A stretch of DNA of 64,000 bases from Nitrosomonas communis (GTDB lineage: Bacteria; Pseudomonadota; Gammaproteobacteria; Burkholderiales; Nitrosomonadaceae), in NCBI RefSeq assembly GCF_001007935.1, contig NZ_CP011451.1:3782001-3846000 (forward strand), written 5' to 3'. The notes under the pieces were generated by a model. That model searched no databases. It was not told the origin of the DNA and was given only the letters and a program-made list of their open reading frames with translations. The translations under genes were made by a program, and so were the position numbers. Shown here in pieces: positions 10,268-19,825 of the stretch. Position 1 is the stretch's first letter; each line of letters starts with the position of its first letter.

Positions 10268-11154
10268 TAGCAGATCCCATATAAAATGATTTAAATTTCA
10301 TAAGCGGCCAAAGAGTTGCTCGATGGAACAACCTTCCTTTTTTCTGATGGCTTTGGCCTGAGCCCATTTGGGTTCAATGCCATTTAAGTCAGGGGAATAA
10401 GGCGGCAGGTATTCAAGTGTATGCCCGGCATTGGCAATGGCGGTTTGGATATCCTGCCGTTTATGAAAGGTTGCGTTGTCCATGACAATCACGCAAGCGG
10501 GCAGAAGTTTAGGCAAAAGGTCCTGTGTTATCCACGCATAGAAAATGTCAGCGCAGATATTGGCGATGAACAGACTTATGGTCAGCAGCGTCTTTCCGAT
10601 GAGAGCGCCAATCACATTGATTCGACCTCGTGCATGCCAGTCTTTTACGCCATGGACGCGCTCACCCACTGGCGCATAGCCATGCGTGCGTGGCATGTCG
10701 TGCGCAAAGCCGCTTTCATCAAGGTAGACGATAACGCGGCCTGCTCGCTCATAGTCTTCAATTTTTTGCTGGAAGATACGCCGCTCTTTTTCGCTGGCTT
10801 TGGGGTGACACAGGCTTTTTTTTTTATAAGTCACGCCCAGACGCTTTAAAGCATGGTTAATGCCTTGCTTGCTGACACCCAACCGTTTGGTGCGCTCGTA
10901 CTGATACGCGTCCGGATAATTCTTGATGTCCTGCGCCAACATTTCCATGTTGATCTTGGTGGCAGGTTTGTTGCGGGTGGTCTTGGGATCGGGAGTTTTG
11001 ATCCAACGCATCACGCTGGCGACCCCTACACCAAAACGCTTGGCCACTTGCGCCATTGAGAGGTTCTCCTTCTCACGAACGGATAATACTTTACGGCGAA
11101 ATAATATCGGATAGGTCATCTGTAAATTATAATCAATTTATAGGGGACATGCTA
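10268..11154 (-). mobile_element. IS630-type element (copy A)
   Basis: 887 bp with related ends TAGCAGATCCC and, inverted, TAGCATGTCCCC, flanked by TA on both sides (10266-10267 and 11155-11156), the IS630/Tc1 target. It lies between the IS110 fragment and a truncated terminase gene, which are not contiguous in an intact phage or IS, so it marks a rearrangement junction. Confidence 0.88.
10298..11119 (-). CDS. IS630-family transposase, single reading frame
   Basis: 273 residues: N-terminal helix-turn-helix (LSMAQVAKRFGVGVASVMRW), then a DDE domain with VIVYLDESGFAHD, VIVMDNATFHK and YLPPYSPDLNGIEPKW. It is the only copy in one frame, because the A tract near 10815-10824 (minus strand) has 10 As instead of 8. 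An extra base near 10315 changes the C-terminus from LFAAYEI to LFGRL. Confidence 0.85.
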   Translation of the reverse strand: MTYPILFRRKVLSVREKENLSMAQVAKRFGVGVASVMRWIKTPDPKTTRNKPATKINMEMLAQDIKNYPDAYQYERTKRLGVSKQGINHALKRLGVTYKKKSLCHPKASEKERRIFQQKIEDYERAGRVIVYLDESGFAHDMPRTHGYAPVGERVHGVKDWHARGRINVIGALIGKTLLTISLFIANICADIFYAWITQDLLPKLLPACVIVMDNATFHKRQDIQTAIANAGHTLEYLPPYSPDLNGIEPKWAQAKAIRKKEGCSIEQLFGRL

Positions 11155-11155
11155 T

Positions 11156-12079
11156 ACCACGCTTGGTGAAACGTGGGAAGACAAAGCATCCAAACTCGAC
11201 GCGCACAGCATGCTGAAGTGCCTGGAGAATATTCCTCAGCGTTCGATTACCAGAGGTTGCCTGGCCCTGACGGTAGGCATCGATACTCAGGATAAATGGC
11301 TGGCTGTGAAGCTGCTCGGCTGGGGAGCCGATAACCTGTGGATTATCGAATGGCACACGATTGAGGGTGATACCACAAGGCCCGAAGAATGGGATAAATT
11401 AGAGGAATACCTCAATACCCCCTTGATCAATTCATGCGGTAACGCCATCCGCATCGAAGCAGCTGCGATCGATACCCGTGGCCACAGAGGTGAACAGGTC
11501 AAGAAATTCATTGCGCGCAAAACATTGAAGGTGCCTGTCTATGCTGTACAAGGCTCGACCACCAGACTAGGCAGAGCGATTGCTACCACCGCATCCCATC
11601 CTGAAAAAACGCACAGAGGCAAGGTCGTCAAGACTGGCTATTCTTTATGGAACGTTGGTACCGAGTATTGCAAGGATTTTATTTACGGTACCTTGGCCAG
11701 TGATGAAAAGCTCCCTACCCATAAGCGGGTAATCCATTTTCCTGAAGGCCTGACTGAAGATTATTTCGATGGTCTGCTATCGGAAATACTCGATCCTGAA
11801 ACAAATCGATATATCAAAAGAAAAGGCGCTAAGCACCAACGCAATGAACCGCTGGACACGCTGGTTTATGCCTGGGCAATTGGTCACCACAACCGGGTAA
11901 GGATAGGCATGACATCACGCGGGGAATTCGATCCTGGCTACTGGACTAGGAGAGAAGCCATCCTGGAAAACCCATCGCTTTTTACGTTTGAGCATCAAGA
12001 CACCGATAAGGTAGAGGTCATACCCAAACCAATACCAGAGTCGGGAGGTATCTCACTCAATGGCTGGAGGCGTGGATGA
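11156..12079 (+). pseudogene. Terminase large subunit, N-terminal half missing
   Basis: The frame is open from the IS630 edge and reads TTLGETWEDKASKLDAHSML onward, the middle and C-terminal part of a GpA-type terminase (lambda-like DNA packaging). The nuclease region includes VGIDTQDKWLAVKLLGWG and EAAAIDTRGHRGEQVKKF. The ATPase domain with Walker A lay upstream and is lost, so packaging should not work. It opens the head gene cluster and overlaps the next gene (ATGA). Confidence 0.88.
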
Positions 12080-12381
12080 TCGAGGAAAAAGATATCGTCG
12101 AGGATATTTTCTCTCAAATCAGAGAGATTATGGGCAACCAGTTCCATGGCGAAATATTCCTCAAACTTACTCAGATTGAAGCGAGAGTTCGTCAAAAGTG
12201 GGGCGGGACTGAGCCGTATGTACCTAAAAGCAGGGAAAAGAAGAGGGCTAAAGCTGCAAATGATTTAAAAAATGGGATGTCGCCAAAAGACGTTATGAAA
12301 ACGACAGGCATCAGCAGGAGCGAAGTTTACAAGTTATTAAATCGCAACAATTGGAGCAGTCATGGCAGGAATAACACTTGA
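12076..12381 (+). CDS. Mor-like DNA-binding phage protein
   Basis: 101 residues. The N-terminal acidic helix (DIVEDIFSQIREIMG) and the segment IEARVRQKWGGTEPYVPK, followed by a basic helix-turn-helix (SPKDVMKTTGISRSEVYKLL), resemble the Mor/C transcription activator family of Mu-like phages. Overlapping terminase at ATGA and placed before the head-joining gene, it could control late genes or be a packaging partner. Confidence 0.65.
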   Translation: MIEEKDIVEDIFSQIREIMGNQFHGEIFLKLTQIEARVRQKWGGTEPYVPKSREKKRAKAANDLKNGMSPKDVMKTTGISRSEVYKLLNRNNWSSHGRNNT

Positions 12382-12589
12382 GCAGGCAGAGGCGCGGCTT
12401 GCAACATATTTAGAAGCTGAGGCAAAGGTATTATCTGGACAATCCTATGAGATTGACGGAAGAGCATTAAAGAGAGCGAACCTTGCTGAAATCCAGGCTG
12501 GAATCAATATCTGGAATCAGCGAGTAAAGGACTTGTCCGCGAAAGCAAGCGGCAGAAGCAGATCAGCAAACGTGAGTCCAGGATGGTGA
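12362..12589 (+). CDS. Small head-tail joining-type protein (gpW/DUF6148-like)
   Basis: 75 residues, MAGITLEQAEARLATYLEAE then GQSYEIDGRALKRANLAEIQ and a final helix; the pattern fits small phage head-completion proteins between terminase and portal. It begins inside the 3' end of the Mor-like gene. Confidence 0.7.
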   Translation: MAGITLEQAEARLATYLEAEAKVLSGQSYEIDGRALKRANLAEIQAGINIWNQRVKDLSAKASGRSRSANVSPGW

Positions 12590-12593
12590 TGAA

Positions 12594-14177
12594 ATGAAAA
12601 ATCTTCCTAAGATGAATTTTTTAGATCGAGCAATCGCGGTCATTGCTCCCGGCACCGCTCTAAACAGGATAAGAAATCGAACAGCTTTGGCGCTTTCCGG
12701 ATCCTATACTGGAGGATCGAGAAGCAGGGCGTCGATGAGAAACTGGAATCCATACTCAGGCGACGCAAACAGCGACATTATTTATGACCTGGAAATATTG
12801 AGAGCGAGATCAAGAGACCTTGCGCGCAATGCTCCTATTGGTGGGGCTGCTATTAACTCGGTCGTCACTAATGTAATTGGCACCGGGCTATCGATGCAGT
12901 CAAATCCAGACACTAAATTTCTTGGAATGACTGATGAGCAGGCTAACGAATTTAAGCGAGAGGTTGAGGCGGAATGGTCTATCTGGTGCAATAGCACTGA
13001 GTGCGACGTTTCGCGCAACATGAATTTCTATGGATTGCAGGGGCTGGCTTTACGATCCATGCTGGAGTCAGGTGACGTGCTTGCATTAACTCCTGCGATC
13101 GCCAAGAAAAGCAATCCCTACAGACTGGCTATCCAGTTAATAGAATCGGACAGGATCAGCAATAAGGGCTATGCAGCAGATACCGATACTAAATTTGCTG
13201 GCGTTACTTTGGACAGTAACGGTGCGGCTATTAAATACGACATAGCAAAAAAACATCCCGGATCTTTGTTAAGAAGGGGAAATGAATGGATTGAGGTGGA
13301 CGCATTTGGACAGGATGGGCGAATAAATGTAATACATCTTTTCGACAAAACTAGACCGGGTCAAGTGCGCGGCGTTCCATTCCTTGCTCCAGTGATCGAG
13401 CAGCTCAAACAATTGTCCAGATACACCGAGGCTGAGTTGCAGGCGGCAGTAGTGTCTGCGGCGCTTGCTATCTTCGTTAAGATGGATACGGACGCTTTTG
13501 AGAGTTTGTTTCAAGAGGATGCAAAACAGAGCTACATTAAAAACGCTGCTGGATGGGACGGTTTTCTCAATTTCACCATGGATGATTCAGGCAAGGTGAT
13601 TAACCTGTTGCCCGGTGAAGACGTTTTATCTCCTGATTTGGGCAGGCCGAATGCAAACTTTGATCCTTTCTTTTTGGCAATGCTGAAGCAAATAGGGCCG
13701 GTGTTAGAGATTCCGTTTGAGGTTTTAACCAAACATTTCTCAGCCAGCTACTCAGCAAGCAGGGCTGCACTACTGGATTTCTGGCGGATAGTCAGGAGAC
13801 GTCGCGATTTTATGGCAACATACTTTTGCGAGCCGATCAAAGAGCTGTGGTTCGAGGAGGCGGTATCATCAGGAAGAATCGCAGCTCCCGGCTTCTTTGC
13901 AGATATAAGAATCAGGCAGGCATATACTAGGGTCACGTGGGTAGGAGATGGTCCGGGCAGCATTGATCCATTGAAAGAAGTAAGCGCAGCTGAGAAGCGT
14001 ATTGCAGTCGGCATCAGTACCAGGGAAAAGGAAACGGCCGCTTATGATGGTGGCGATTATGAATCCAACATCGAGCAGCTTGGCAAAGAGAAAAAGCTGA
14101 TGGAAGCAGCTGGATTATCTACGGAATCCAAGCCATTGGACACGGGATCGCTTGTCATCTCACCCGAGCAAACCTGA
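12594..14177 (+). CDS. Phage portal protein (lambda GpB type)
   Basis: 527 residues, full length for the lambda-type portal family. It begins with a basic N-terminus and SYTGGSRSRASMRNWNPYSG; RARSRDLARNAPIGGAAINS and VTNVIGTGLSMQSNPD are hallmark segments, and FEVLTKHFSASYSASRAALL followed by WRIVRRRRDFMATYF is the conserved C-terminal region. It would form the dodecameric DNA gate at the capsid vertex. It appears intact. Confidence 0.92.
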   Translation: MKNLPKMNFLDRAIAVIAPGTALNRIRNRTALALSGSYTGGSRSRASMRNWNPYSGDANSDIIYDLEILRARSRDLARNAPIGGAAINSVVTNVIGTGLSMQSNPDTKFLGMTDEQANEFKREVEAEWSIWCNSTECDVSRNMNFYGLQGLALRSMLESGDVLALTPAIAKKSNPYRLAIQLIESDRISNKGYAADTDTKFAGVTLDSNGAAIKYDIAKKHPGSLLRRGNEWIEVDAFGQDGRINVIHLFDKTRPGQVRGVPFLAPVIEQLKQLSRYTEAELQAAVVSAALAIFVKMDTDAFESLFQEDAKQSYIKNAAGWDGFLNFTMDDSGKVINLLPGEDVLSPDLGRPNANFDPFFLAMLKQIGPVLEIPFEVLTKHFSASYSASRAALLDFWRIVRRRRDFMATYFCEPIKELWFEEAVSSGRIAAPGFFADIRIRQAYTRVTWVGDGPGSIDPLKEVSAAEKRIAVGISTREKETAAYDGGDYESNIEQLGKEKKLMEAAGLSTESKPLDTGSLVISPEQT

Positions 14178-14189
14178 ATATCATAAAAA

Positions 14190-14215
14190 GTCTCGTTTTC
14201 CCCTAAAAACGAGAC
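14190..14215 (+). terminator. Hairpin between portal and protease genes
   Basis: GTCTCGTTTT (14190-14199), 6-base loop, AAAACGAGAC (14206-14215): 10-bp perfect stem. No T run follows, so it may be an attenuator or mRNA stabilising stem in the head operon. Confidence 0.5.
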
Positions 14216-14232
14216 AATCATATCTATAAAGT

Positions 14233-14259
14233 ATAAGCCAGTTTATAAGGCTGGCTTAT
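14233..14259 (+). promoter_or_regulatory. Start-site hairpin of the head protease gene
   Basis: ATAAGCCAG (14233-14241), loop TTTATAAGG, CTGGCTTAT (14251-14259). The loop carries the AAGG ribosome-binding sequence and the 3' arm ends in the AT of the start codon at 14258, so folding would affect initiation. Confidence 0.5.
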
Positions 14260-15094
14260 GCAAATCACTGATGTTCTGACTAGCCCTTGGGCTATCGTCC
14301 CCGAAAAATTACTTGAAATACATGCCATCTATGATGCTCGCGTAAAAGGTGAGCGCATAGACCTTGCTGCCGTGGAAGCCCGCATAGGGAAACCGTTAGC
14401 TAACGAGAACCAGGGCTATCAAATCAATAATGGCGTGGCAGTCATCCCCATTCACGGCGTGATCGCCAAGAAAATGAATATGTTCGATGCCATATCCGGC
14501 GGTGTTTCTACTCAGTTAGTAGCGCGGGATATTCGGGCAGCGGTTGATGATCCTGCCGTTAAGTCAATTCTCCTGCATATCGATTCACCAGGTGGAACGG
14601 TGGATGGTACGCAGACACTGGCAAACCTGGTCAAAGAGGCTTCAGCCATAAAGCCAGTCATGACCTTTGCTGATGGCGTCATGGCGAGTGCGGCGTATTG
14701 GATCGGTTCTGCTGCATCTGAAATCGTTTCATCTGGAGACACGACTCAGATCGGCTCAATAGGCGTCGTCACGACGCATAAAGATATCTCCAAAGCCGAA
14801 GAGAAAAGCGGCGTCAAAACCACTGAGATAAGCGCAGGCAAATATAAGCGCATTGCAAGTCAATTTTCTCCTTTGTCCGAAGAAGCTCAAGCCCATCTGC
14901 AAGATCAGGTAGACCAGCTCTACACCATCTTTGTTGATTCTGTTGCAGAGAACAGGGACGTCTCGTCTGACGTTGTGCTGGAGCAAATGGCGGATGGGCG
15001 CGTATTCCTCAGCAAGGAAGCGCTTAAGCGCGGAATGATCGATCACATAGCAACCTTTGAGCAAACAATTACTAACATGCAAAACGGAGTATAG
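14258..15094 (+). CDS. Phage head maturation protease, S49 family
   Basis: 278 residues of the SppA/lambda gpC type. The serine nucleophile is in FADGVMASAAYWIGSAASEI; the general-base lysine is probably in EISAGKYKRIASQFSPLS. LLHIDSPGGTVDGTQTLANL is the conserved beta-strand/turn. It would cleave the scaffold and portal during capsid maturation. The scaffold-like domain, fused in many relatives, is here the separate next gene, 3 bases downstream. Confidence 0.9.
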   Translation: MQITDVLTSPWAIVPEKLLEIHAIYDARVKGERIDLAAVEARIGKPLANENQGYQINNGVAVIPIHGVIAKKMNMFDAISGGVSTQLVARDIRAAVDDPAVKSILLHIDSPGGTVDGTQTLANLVKEASAIKPVMTFADGVMASAAYWIGSAASEIVSSGDTTQIGSIGVVTTHKDISKAEEKSGVKTTEISAGKYKRIASQFSPLSEEAQAHLQDQVDQLYTIFVDSVAENRDVSSDVVLEQMADGRVFLSKEALKRGMIDHIATFEQTITNMQNGV

Positions 15095-15097
15095 CCA

Positions 15098-15607
15098 ATG
15101 AATCAAGAGGTAACAAATCAACCGGCGGCAGCAAGCGCAGACAATGCGCCAGTTGCGAATAAGCCGGTAAGCATAGATGAGATTAAAGCCGCGTATCCAG
15201 AAATCTCCCAGGCACTGATCAACGAAGGCGCGGAAAAAGAACGAGCTCGTATCAAATCCTGTGAAGAAGCCAGTATGCGCGGCTATGAAAATTTGGTGGC
15301 AAGCATGAAATTCGATGGCAAGTCTACCGGCGAAACCATAGCACTTGCAATCGTTCGGGAAGAACAAAAAATCCGCAACGATAAGAATGCGGCCTTTGTT
15401 TCCAATGCACCACAGCCAGTTAAATCAGATCCTGTGAATGCGCTGGAAAAACCAAAAGACGAGGCAAAGGACAAAGTGAACGATCAATCATTGCCGCTTG
15501 AAGAACGCGCTAAAGCCGCATGGGATAGTGATGCAGGCTTACGTGCTGAATTCAGTTCCTTTGGTTCTTATTTCTCATTCGTTGAAGCTAATGGAGGCAA
15601 GCTGTAA
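15098..15607 (+). CDS. Phage scaffold-like protein (detached protease C-domain)
   Basis: 169 residues. IDEIKAAYPEISQALINEGA then EKERARIKSCEEAS is the conserved motif at the C-terminus of S49/Clp-type phage proteases; the rest is charged and Ala/Lys-rich, as expected for a scaffold. It overlaps the decoration gene by one base. Confidence 0.75.
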   Translation: MNQEVTNQPAAASADNAPVANKPVSIDEIKAAYPEISQALINEGAEKERARIKSCEEASMRGYENLVASMKFDGKSTGETIALAIVREEQKIRNDKNAAFVSNAPQPVKSDPVNALEKPKDEAKDKVNDQSLPLEERAKAAWDSDAGLRAEFSSFGSYFSFVEANGGKL

Positions 15608-16020
15608 TGACAACCCTCGCTAAAGACCAACCACGAGATTTTTTGAAAGGCGACTTCCACGATTATCCGGTGATTGCATCGGACATTATTTACCAAGGCG
15701 CAGCGGTAGGAGATAACGGCTCAGGCTATGCGCGGCCTTTGGTTGCTGGTGATCCTTTCCGTGGTTTTGCTGACTACCGTGCTGACAATGCGATCGGCTC
15801 AGCTGGTGATGTTTATGTTCGCTGCCGTACGCGAGGAAAGATCAGACTTTCTATTTCCAGCCTGGCAATCACTGATGTGGGCAAAGATGTGTTTGCCTCA
15901 GACGATGACACGTTCACCTTGACGCAAGGCAGCAATACCAGAATAGGTGTCGTAGTTGGTTGGGTATCTACTGGCGTTGGCATCGTGGAATTTAACACGA
16001 CTCGCGGGGTATTGACTGAA
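15607..16020 (+). pseudogene. Head decoration protein, C-terminus cut by IS5
   Basis: About 138 native residues: MTTLAKDQPRDFLKGDFHDY, then VIASDIIYQGAAVGDNGSGY and RPLVAGDPFRGFADYRADNA, a beta-rich capsid-decorating protein (gpD/DUF2190-like). At 16021 the reading frame runs into the IS5 terminus and adds LRAPLKIQAIK. The major capsid gene expected next is absent. Confidence 0.75.
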
Positions 16021-16352
16021 TTAAGGGCACCTCTAAAAATTCAAGCTATAAAATGAGGCGCGTTAGGAGAAAGTAGTATTTTCTTGATTTGTCCAGGATA
16101 ACACGTTGTTTAAAATGTATAATAATGAGATTATGCTCCCCGATATGAGTCCTCACCATGCAACTCGGTTTTTTTGACCTTGACAATCGATATGCTCAGC
16201 TAAGTAAGTTAAATGATCCGCTTGAAGAGCTGAATCGCATAATCGATTGGAATCTATTCGCTGATCTTCTTGCAGAGACAACGACGAAGCCCCGGAAAAG
16301 TGAAGCAGGCCGCAAACCCTTTGATCGGGTGATGCTATTCAAAATGCTGGTA

Positions 16353-17236
16353 TAGCATATCCCATATAAAATGATTTAAATTTCATAAGCGGCAAAGAGC
16401 TGCTCGATGGAACACCCTTCCCTTTTTCTGATGGCTTTGGCCTGAGCCCATTTGGATTCAATGTCATTTAAGTCAGGGGAATAAGGCGGCAGGTATTCAA
16501 GTGTATGCCCGGCATTGGCAATGGCGGTTTGGATATCCTGCCGTTTATGAAAGGTTGCGTTGTCCATGACAATCACGCAAGCGGGCAGAAGTTTAGGCAA
16601 AAGGTCCTGTGTTATCCACGCATAGAAAATGTCAGCGCAGATATTGGCGATGAACAGACTTATGGTCAGCAGCGTCTTTCCGATGAGAGCGCCAATCACA
16701 TTGATTCGACCTCGTGCATGCCAGTCTTTTACGCCATGGACGCGCTCACCCACTGGCGCATAGCCATGCGTGCGTGGCATGTCGTGCGCAAAGCCGCTTT
16801 CATCAAGGTAGACGATAACGCGGCCTGCTCGCTCATAGTCTTCAATTTTTTGCTGGAAGATACGCCGCTCTTCTTCGCTGGCTTTGGGGTGACACAGGCT
16901 TTTTTTTATAAGTCACGCCCAGACGCTTTAAAGCATGGTTAATGCCTTGCTTGCTGACACCCAACCGTTTGGTGCGCTCGTACTGATACGCGTCCGGATA
17001 ATTCTTGATGTCCTGCGCCAACATTTCCATGTTGATCTTGGTGGCAGGTTTGTTGCGGGTGGTCTTGGGATCGGGAGTTTTGATCCAACGCATCACGCTG
17101 GCGACCCCTACACCAAAACGCTTGGCCACTTGCGCCATTGAGAGGTTCTCCTTCTCACGAACGGATAATACTTTACGGCGAAATAATATCGGATAGGTCA
17201 TCTGTAAATTATAATCAATTTATAGGGGACATGCTA
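16353..17236 (-). mobile_element. IS630-type element (copy B)
   Basis: 884 bp inserted in the IS5 transposase at TA (16351-16352 and 17237-17238). One end reads TAGCATATCCC rather than TAGCAGATCCC as in the other copies. Confidence 0.88.
16376..17201 (-). CDS. IS630-family transposase, two frames (copy B)
   Basis: The first frame (17201 to 16842, 119 codons) carries the helix-turn-helix; the second (ending 16376) carries the DDE domain with VYLDESGFAHD and VIVMDNATFHK. They are joined across an A8 tract near 16905-16912; a one-base skip or transcript slippage to 7 or 10 As would give the full protein. Without that the product is truncated. Confidence 0.75.
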
Positions 17237-18235
17237 TATTACAAAGAATGAATAATCTGTCGGATGATCGGCTGGAGTATCAAGTCCGGGACCGGTTGAG
17301 TTTCATGCGGTTTTTGGGACTTGGTCTGGCAGGGGTAGTGCCTGACGCAAAGACCATGTGGTCGTTCCGGGAAGAGTTGAAAGAGAACCATCTGATGGAT
17401 CGTCTGTTTGCAAGATTCGATGAATGTTTACGAGAGTTGGAGGTAGAACTGAAGTCAGGTCAGATCATTGATGCGACCTTTGTGAGTGTGCCTAAACAAC
17501 GCAATACACGTGAAGAAAACAAGATGATTAAAGAAGATGCCGTTCCGATTGAATGGGGACAGAATCCCCACAAACTGGCGCAAAAAGACATTGATGCGCG
17601 TTGGACGAAGAAGAACAGCGAATCGTTTTATGGTTACAAAGATCACGTCAATATGGATCGCGATACCAAGCTGATAACCACATGGGAAGTTACTTCAGCG
17701 CAAATTCATGACAGTCAGGTTTTGGAAGAAGTGCTGCAATCCCCTGAAGTGGGAGGCGCAGATATTTATGCGGACTCAGCATACCGCAGCAATGCACAGG
17801 AAGAAAGTCTGGTCACCTCAAAATACACGAGTCAGATTCACGAAAAAGGCGCTCGCAATCATCCCCTCACGCAAGCACAAAAATCCAGTAACAAAGAGAA
17901 ATCACGGGTACGTGCACGAGTAGAGCATGTGTTTGGTTCGATGACGAATGAACTGGGCGGAATCACGATTCGTACCATAGGTTATGGGAGAGCAAAAGTA
18001 CAAATAGGCTTACTCAACCTCGTCTATAACATCAAGCGTGTAGCGACGCTGATTCGAAAAGGGTATTTCAGTTTCGATAGGGTTAGTGCGCCCGAAATGG
18101 CTTAAAGGGAGCAAAAACGAGAAGATAACAACCCGAATCACCTTGAATTTAGAAAAATTTAATTATTGGACAGAAAAACTTTGAGAATCAAGTGAAATTG
18201 CCCTCCTGGTTGAATTGATTTGCTTTTTTTAGGTA

Positions 18236-18758
18236 TTTTTAGCGTAGTAATCCGCTAGAGGCGGCAAGGCGCGCAGAAGAAACAAGCGGCGTCAGAGCTT
18301 GAGGAATAAAGTTGGAATGTCGCGCTGGAGAAGACCGACCCATCACTGGTGCTAATCCGCCCGTTTTTTAGCGTGGTCATGGGTCACGTCGGCGACATTG
18401 GTGAGTCCGTGGCAACGGACATCCCGTTTGAAAGAGTGAGTACAACGACGTACCTGAACCAGCGCGACATTCCAATAGAGATAATGGAGGATGTCATGGC
18501 AAAGTTCAAGCAAAGTAAATTGGAGTTAATCCATCCGAATGCAGCGGGGATTGATATTGGCTCTGCGAGCCATTTTGTGGCGGTACCGCCGGATCGAGAT
18601 AACAAGCCGGTAAGGGAATTCAAGAGTTTCACCGCAGACCTGAATGGTTTAGCGGACTGGTTAGAGGCCTGTGAAATTGACACTGTGGCAATGGAATCGA
18701 CGGGGGTATACTGGATTCCACTGTATGAACTTTTGGAGTCGCGCGGGCTGACTGTGTA
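18236..18758 (+). mobile_element. IS110-type element, 5' part only (copy 2)
   Basis: Matches the first 520 or so bases of the complete copy at 38201, starting TTTTTAGCGTAG. It is inserted at the right end of the IS5 element and stops at TA where IS630 copy C begins. Confidence 0.85.
18496..18758 (+). pseudogene. IS110-family transposase, N-terminal fragment
   Basis: Begins MAKFKQSKLELIHPNAAGID with GGAGG before the ATG. It contains the first catalytic Asp of the DEDD (RuvC-like) domain in AGIDIGSASHF and VAMESTGVYWIPLYELL, then is cut by IS630 after LTVY. Confidence 0.85.
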
Positions 18759-19642
18759 TAGCAGATCCCATATAAAATGATTTAAATTTCATAAGCGGCA
18801 AAGAGCTGCTCGATGGAACAACCTTCCTTTTTTCTGATGGCTTTGGCCTGAGCCCATTTGGGTTCAATGTCATTTAAGTCAGGGGAATAAGGCGGCAGGT
18901 ATTCAAGTGTATGCCCGGCATTGGCAATGGCGGTTTGGATATCCTGCCGTTTATGAAAGGTTGCGTTGTCCATGACAATCACGCAAGCGGGCAGAAGTTT
19001 AGGCAAAAGGTCCTGTGTCAGCCACGCATAGAAAATGTCAGCGCAGATATTGGCGATGAACAGACTTATGGTCAGCAGCGTCTTTCCGATGAGAGCGCCA
19101 ATCACATTGATTCGACCTCGTGCATGCCAGTCTTTTACGCCATGGACGCGCTCACCCACTGGCGCATAGCCATGCGTGCGTGGCATGTCGTGCGCAAAGC
19201 CGCTTTCATCAAGGTAGACGATAACGCGGCCTGCTCGCTCATAGTCTTCAATTTTTTGCTGGAAGATACGCCGCTCTTCTTCGCTGGCTTTGGGGTGACA
19301 CAGGCTTTTTTTTATAAGTCACGCCCAGACGCTTTAAAGCATGGTTAATGCCTTGCTTGCTGACACCCAACCGTTTGGCGCGCTCGTACTGATACGCGTC
19401 CGGATAATTCTTGATGTCCTGCGCCAACATTTCCATGTTGATCTTGGTGGCAGGTTTGTTGCGGGTGGTCTTGGGATCGGGAGTTTTGATCCAACGCATC
19501 ACGCTGGCGACCCCTACACCAAAACGCTTGGCCACTTGCGCCATTGAGAGGTTCTCCTTCTCACGAACGGATAATACTTTACGGCGAAATAATATCGGAT
19601 AGGTCATCTGTAAATTATAATCAATTTATAGGGGACATGCTA
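18759..19642 (-). mobile_element. IS630-type element (copy C)
   Basis: 884 bp with the same ends as the other copies, TA at 18757-18758 and 19643-19644. It joins the IS110 5' part to a truncated phage gene, so it is a rearrangement or deletion junction. Confidence 0.87.
18782..19607 (-). CDS. IS630-family transposase, two frames (copy C)
   Basis: Same split structure as copy B: a 119-codon helix-turn-helix frame (19607-19248) and a DDE frame ending at 18782, separated by an A8 tract near 19311-19318. Nearly identical in protein sequence, so a recent copy. Confidence 0.75.
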
Positions 19643-19644
19643 TA

Positions 19645-19811
19645 TCGCCAGTTATCCCACCGACAGCTACACCTTCAGTTGATGGTGCACCCAGTTCACG
19701 CTCCCCTTCCTGCAGGTACACCAGCTTCACCTCATCGCCAAACACATCCCGCACTTCATCAGCCAGCTTGCATGCCTCAGGGAACAATTGCCTTACCTGT
19801 TCTTTTTTCAT
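19645..19811 (-). pseudogene. Small phage protein truncated by IS630
   Basis: MKKEQVRQLFPEACKLADEV then a short beta segment KLVYLQEGERELG. ATG 19811 is chosen because AAGGTG precedes it. After about 55 residues the frame enters the IS. Family not recognised; its place after the primase suggests a replication-module protein. Confidence 0.5.
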
Positions 19812-19825
19812 AGATTCCACACCTT

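Larger units (their letters stand above)
16158..18105 (+). pseudogene. IS5-family transposase, split by IS630
   Basis: The N-terminal 65 codons (16158-16352, ending MLFKMLV) and the remainder (17239-18105) join in frame when IS630 and one TA are removed: FKMLV then LQRMNNLSDDRLEYQVRDRL. DDE residues are in IIDATFVSVP, DIYADSAYRS and RARVEHVFGSM. It is a full-length enzyme apart from the insertion. Confidence 0.88.
16025..18235 (+). mobile_element. IS5-type element (copy 1), interrupted twice
   Basis: The left end GGGCACCTCTAAAAATTC begins after TTAA at 16021-16024. The transposase is split by IS630 copy B (16353-17236), and the right end is replaced by IS110 at about 18236. The right-end sequence TTTTTTTAGG before the IS110 is the remains of the inverted repeat. 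Confidence 0.8.

Noticed and set aside
10421-10849. Plus-strand frames of 142-145 codons repeated in every IS630 copy
   Set aside because: They are the antisense of the transposase DDE domain and recur only because the IS recurs.
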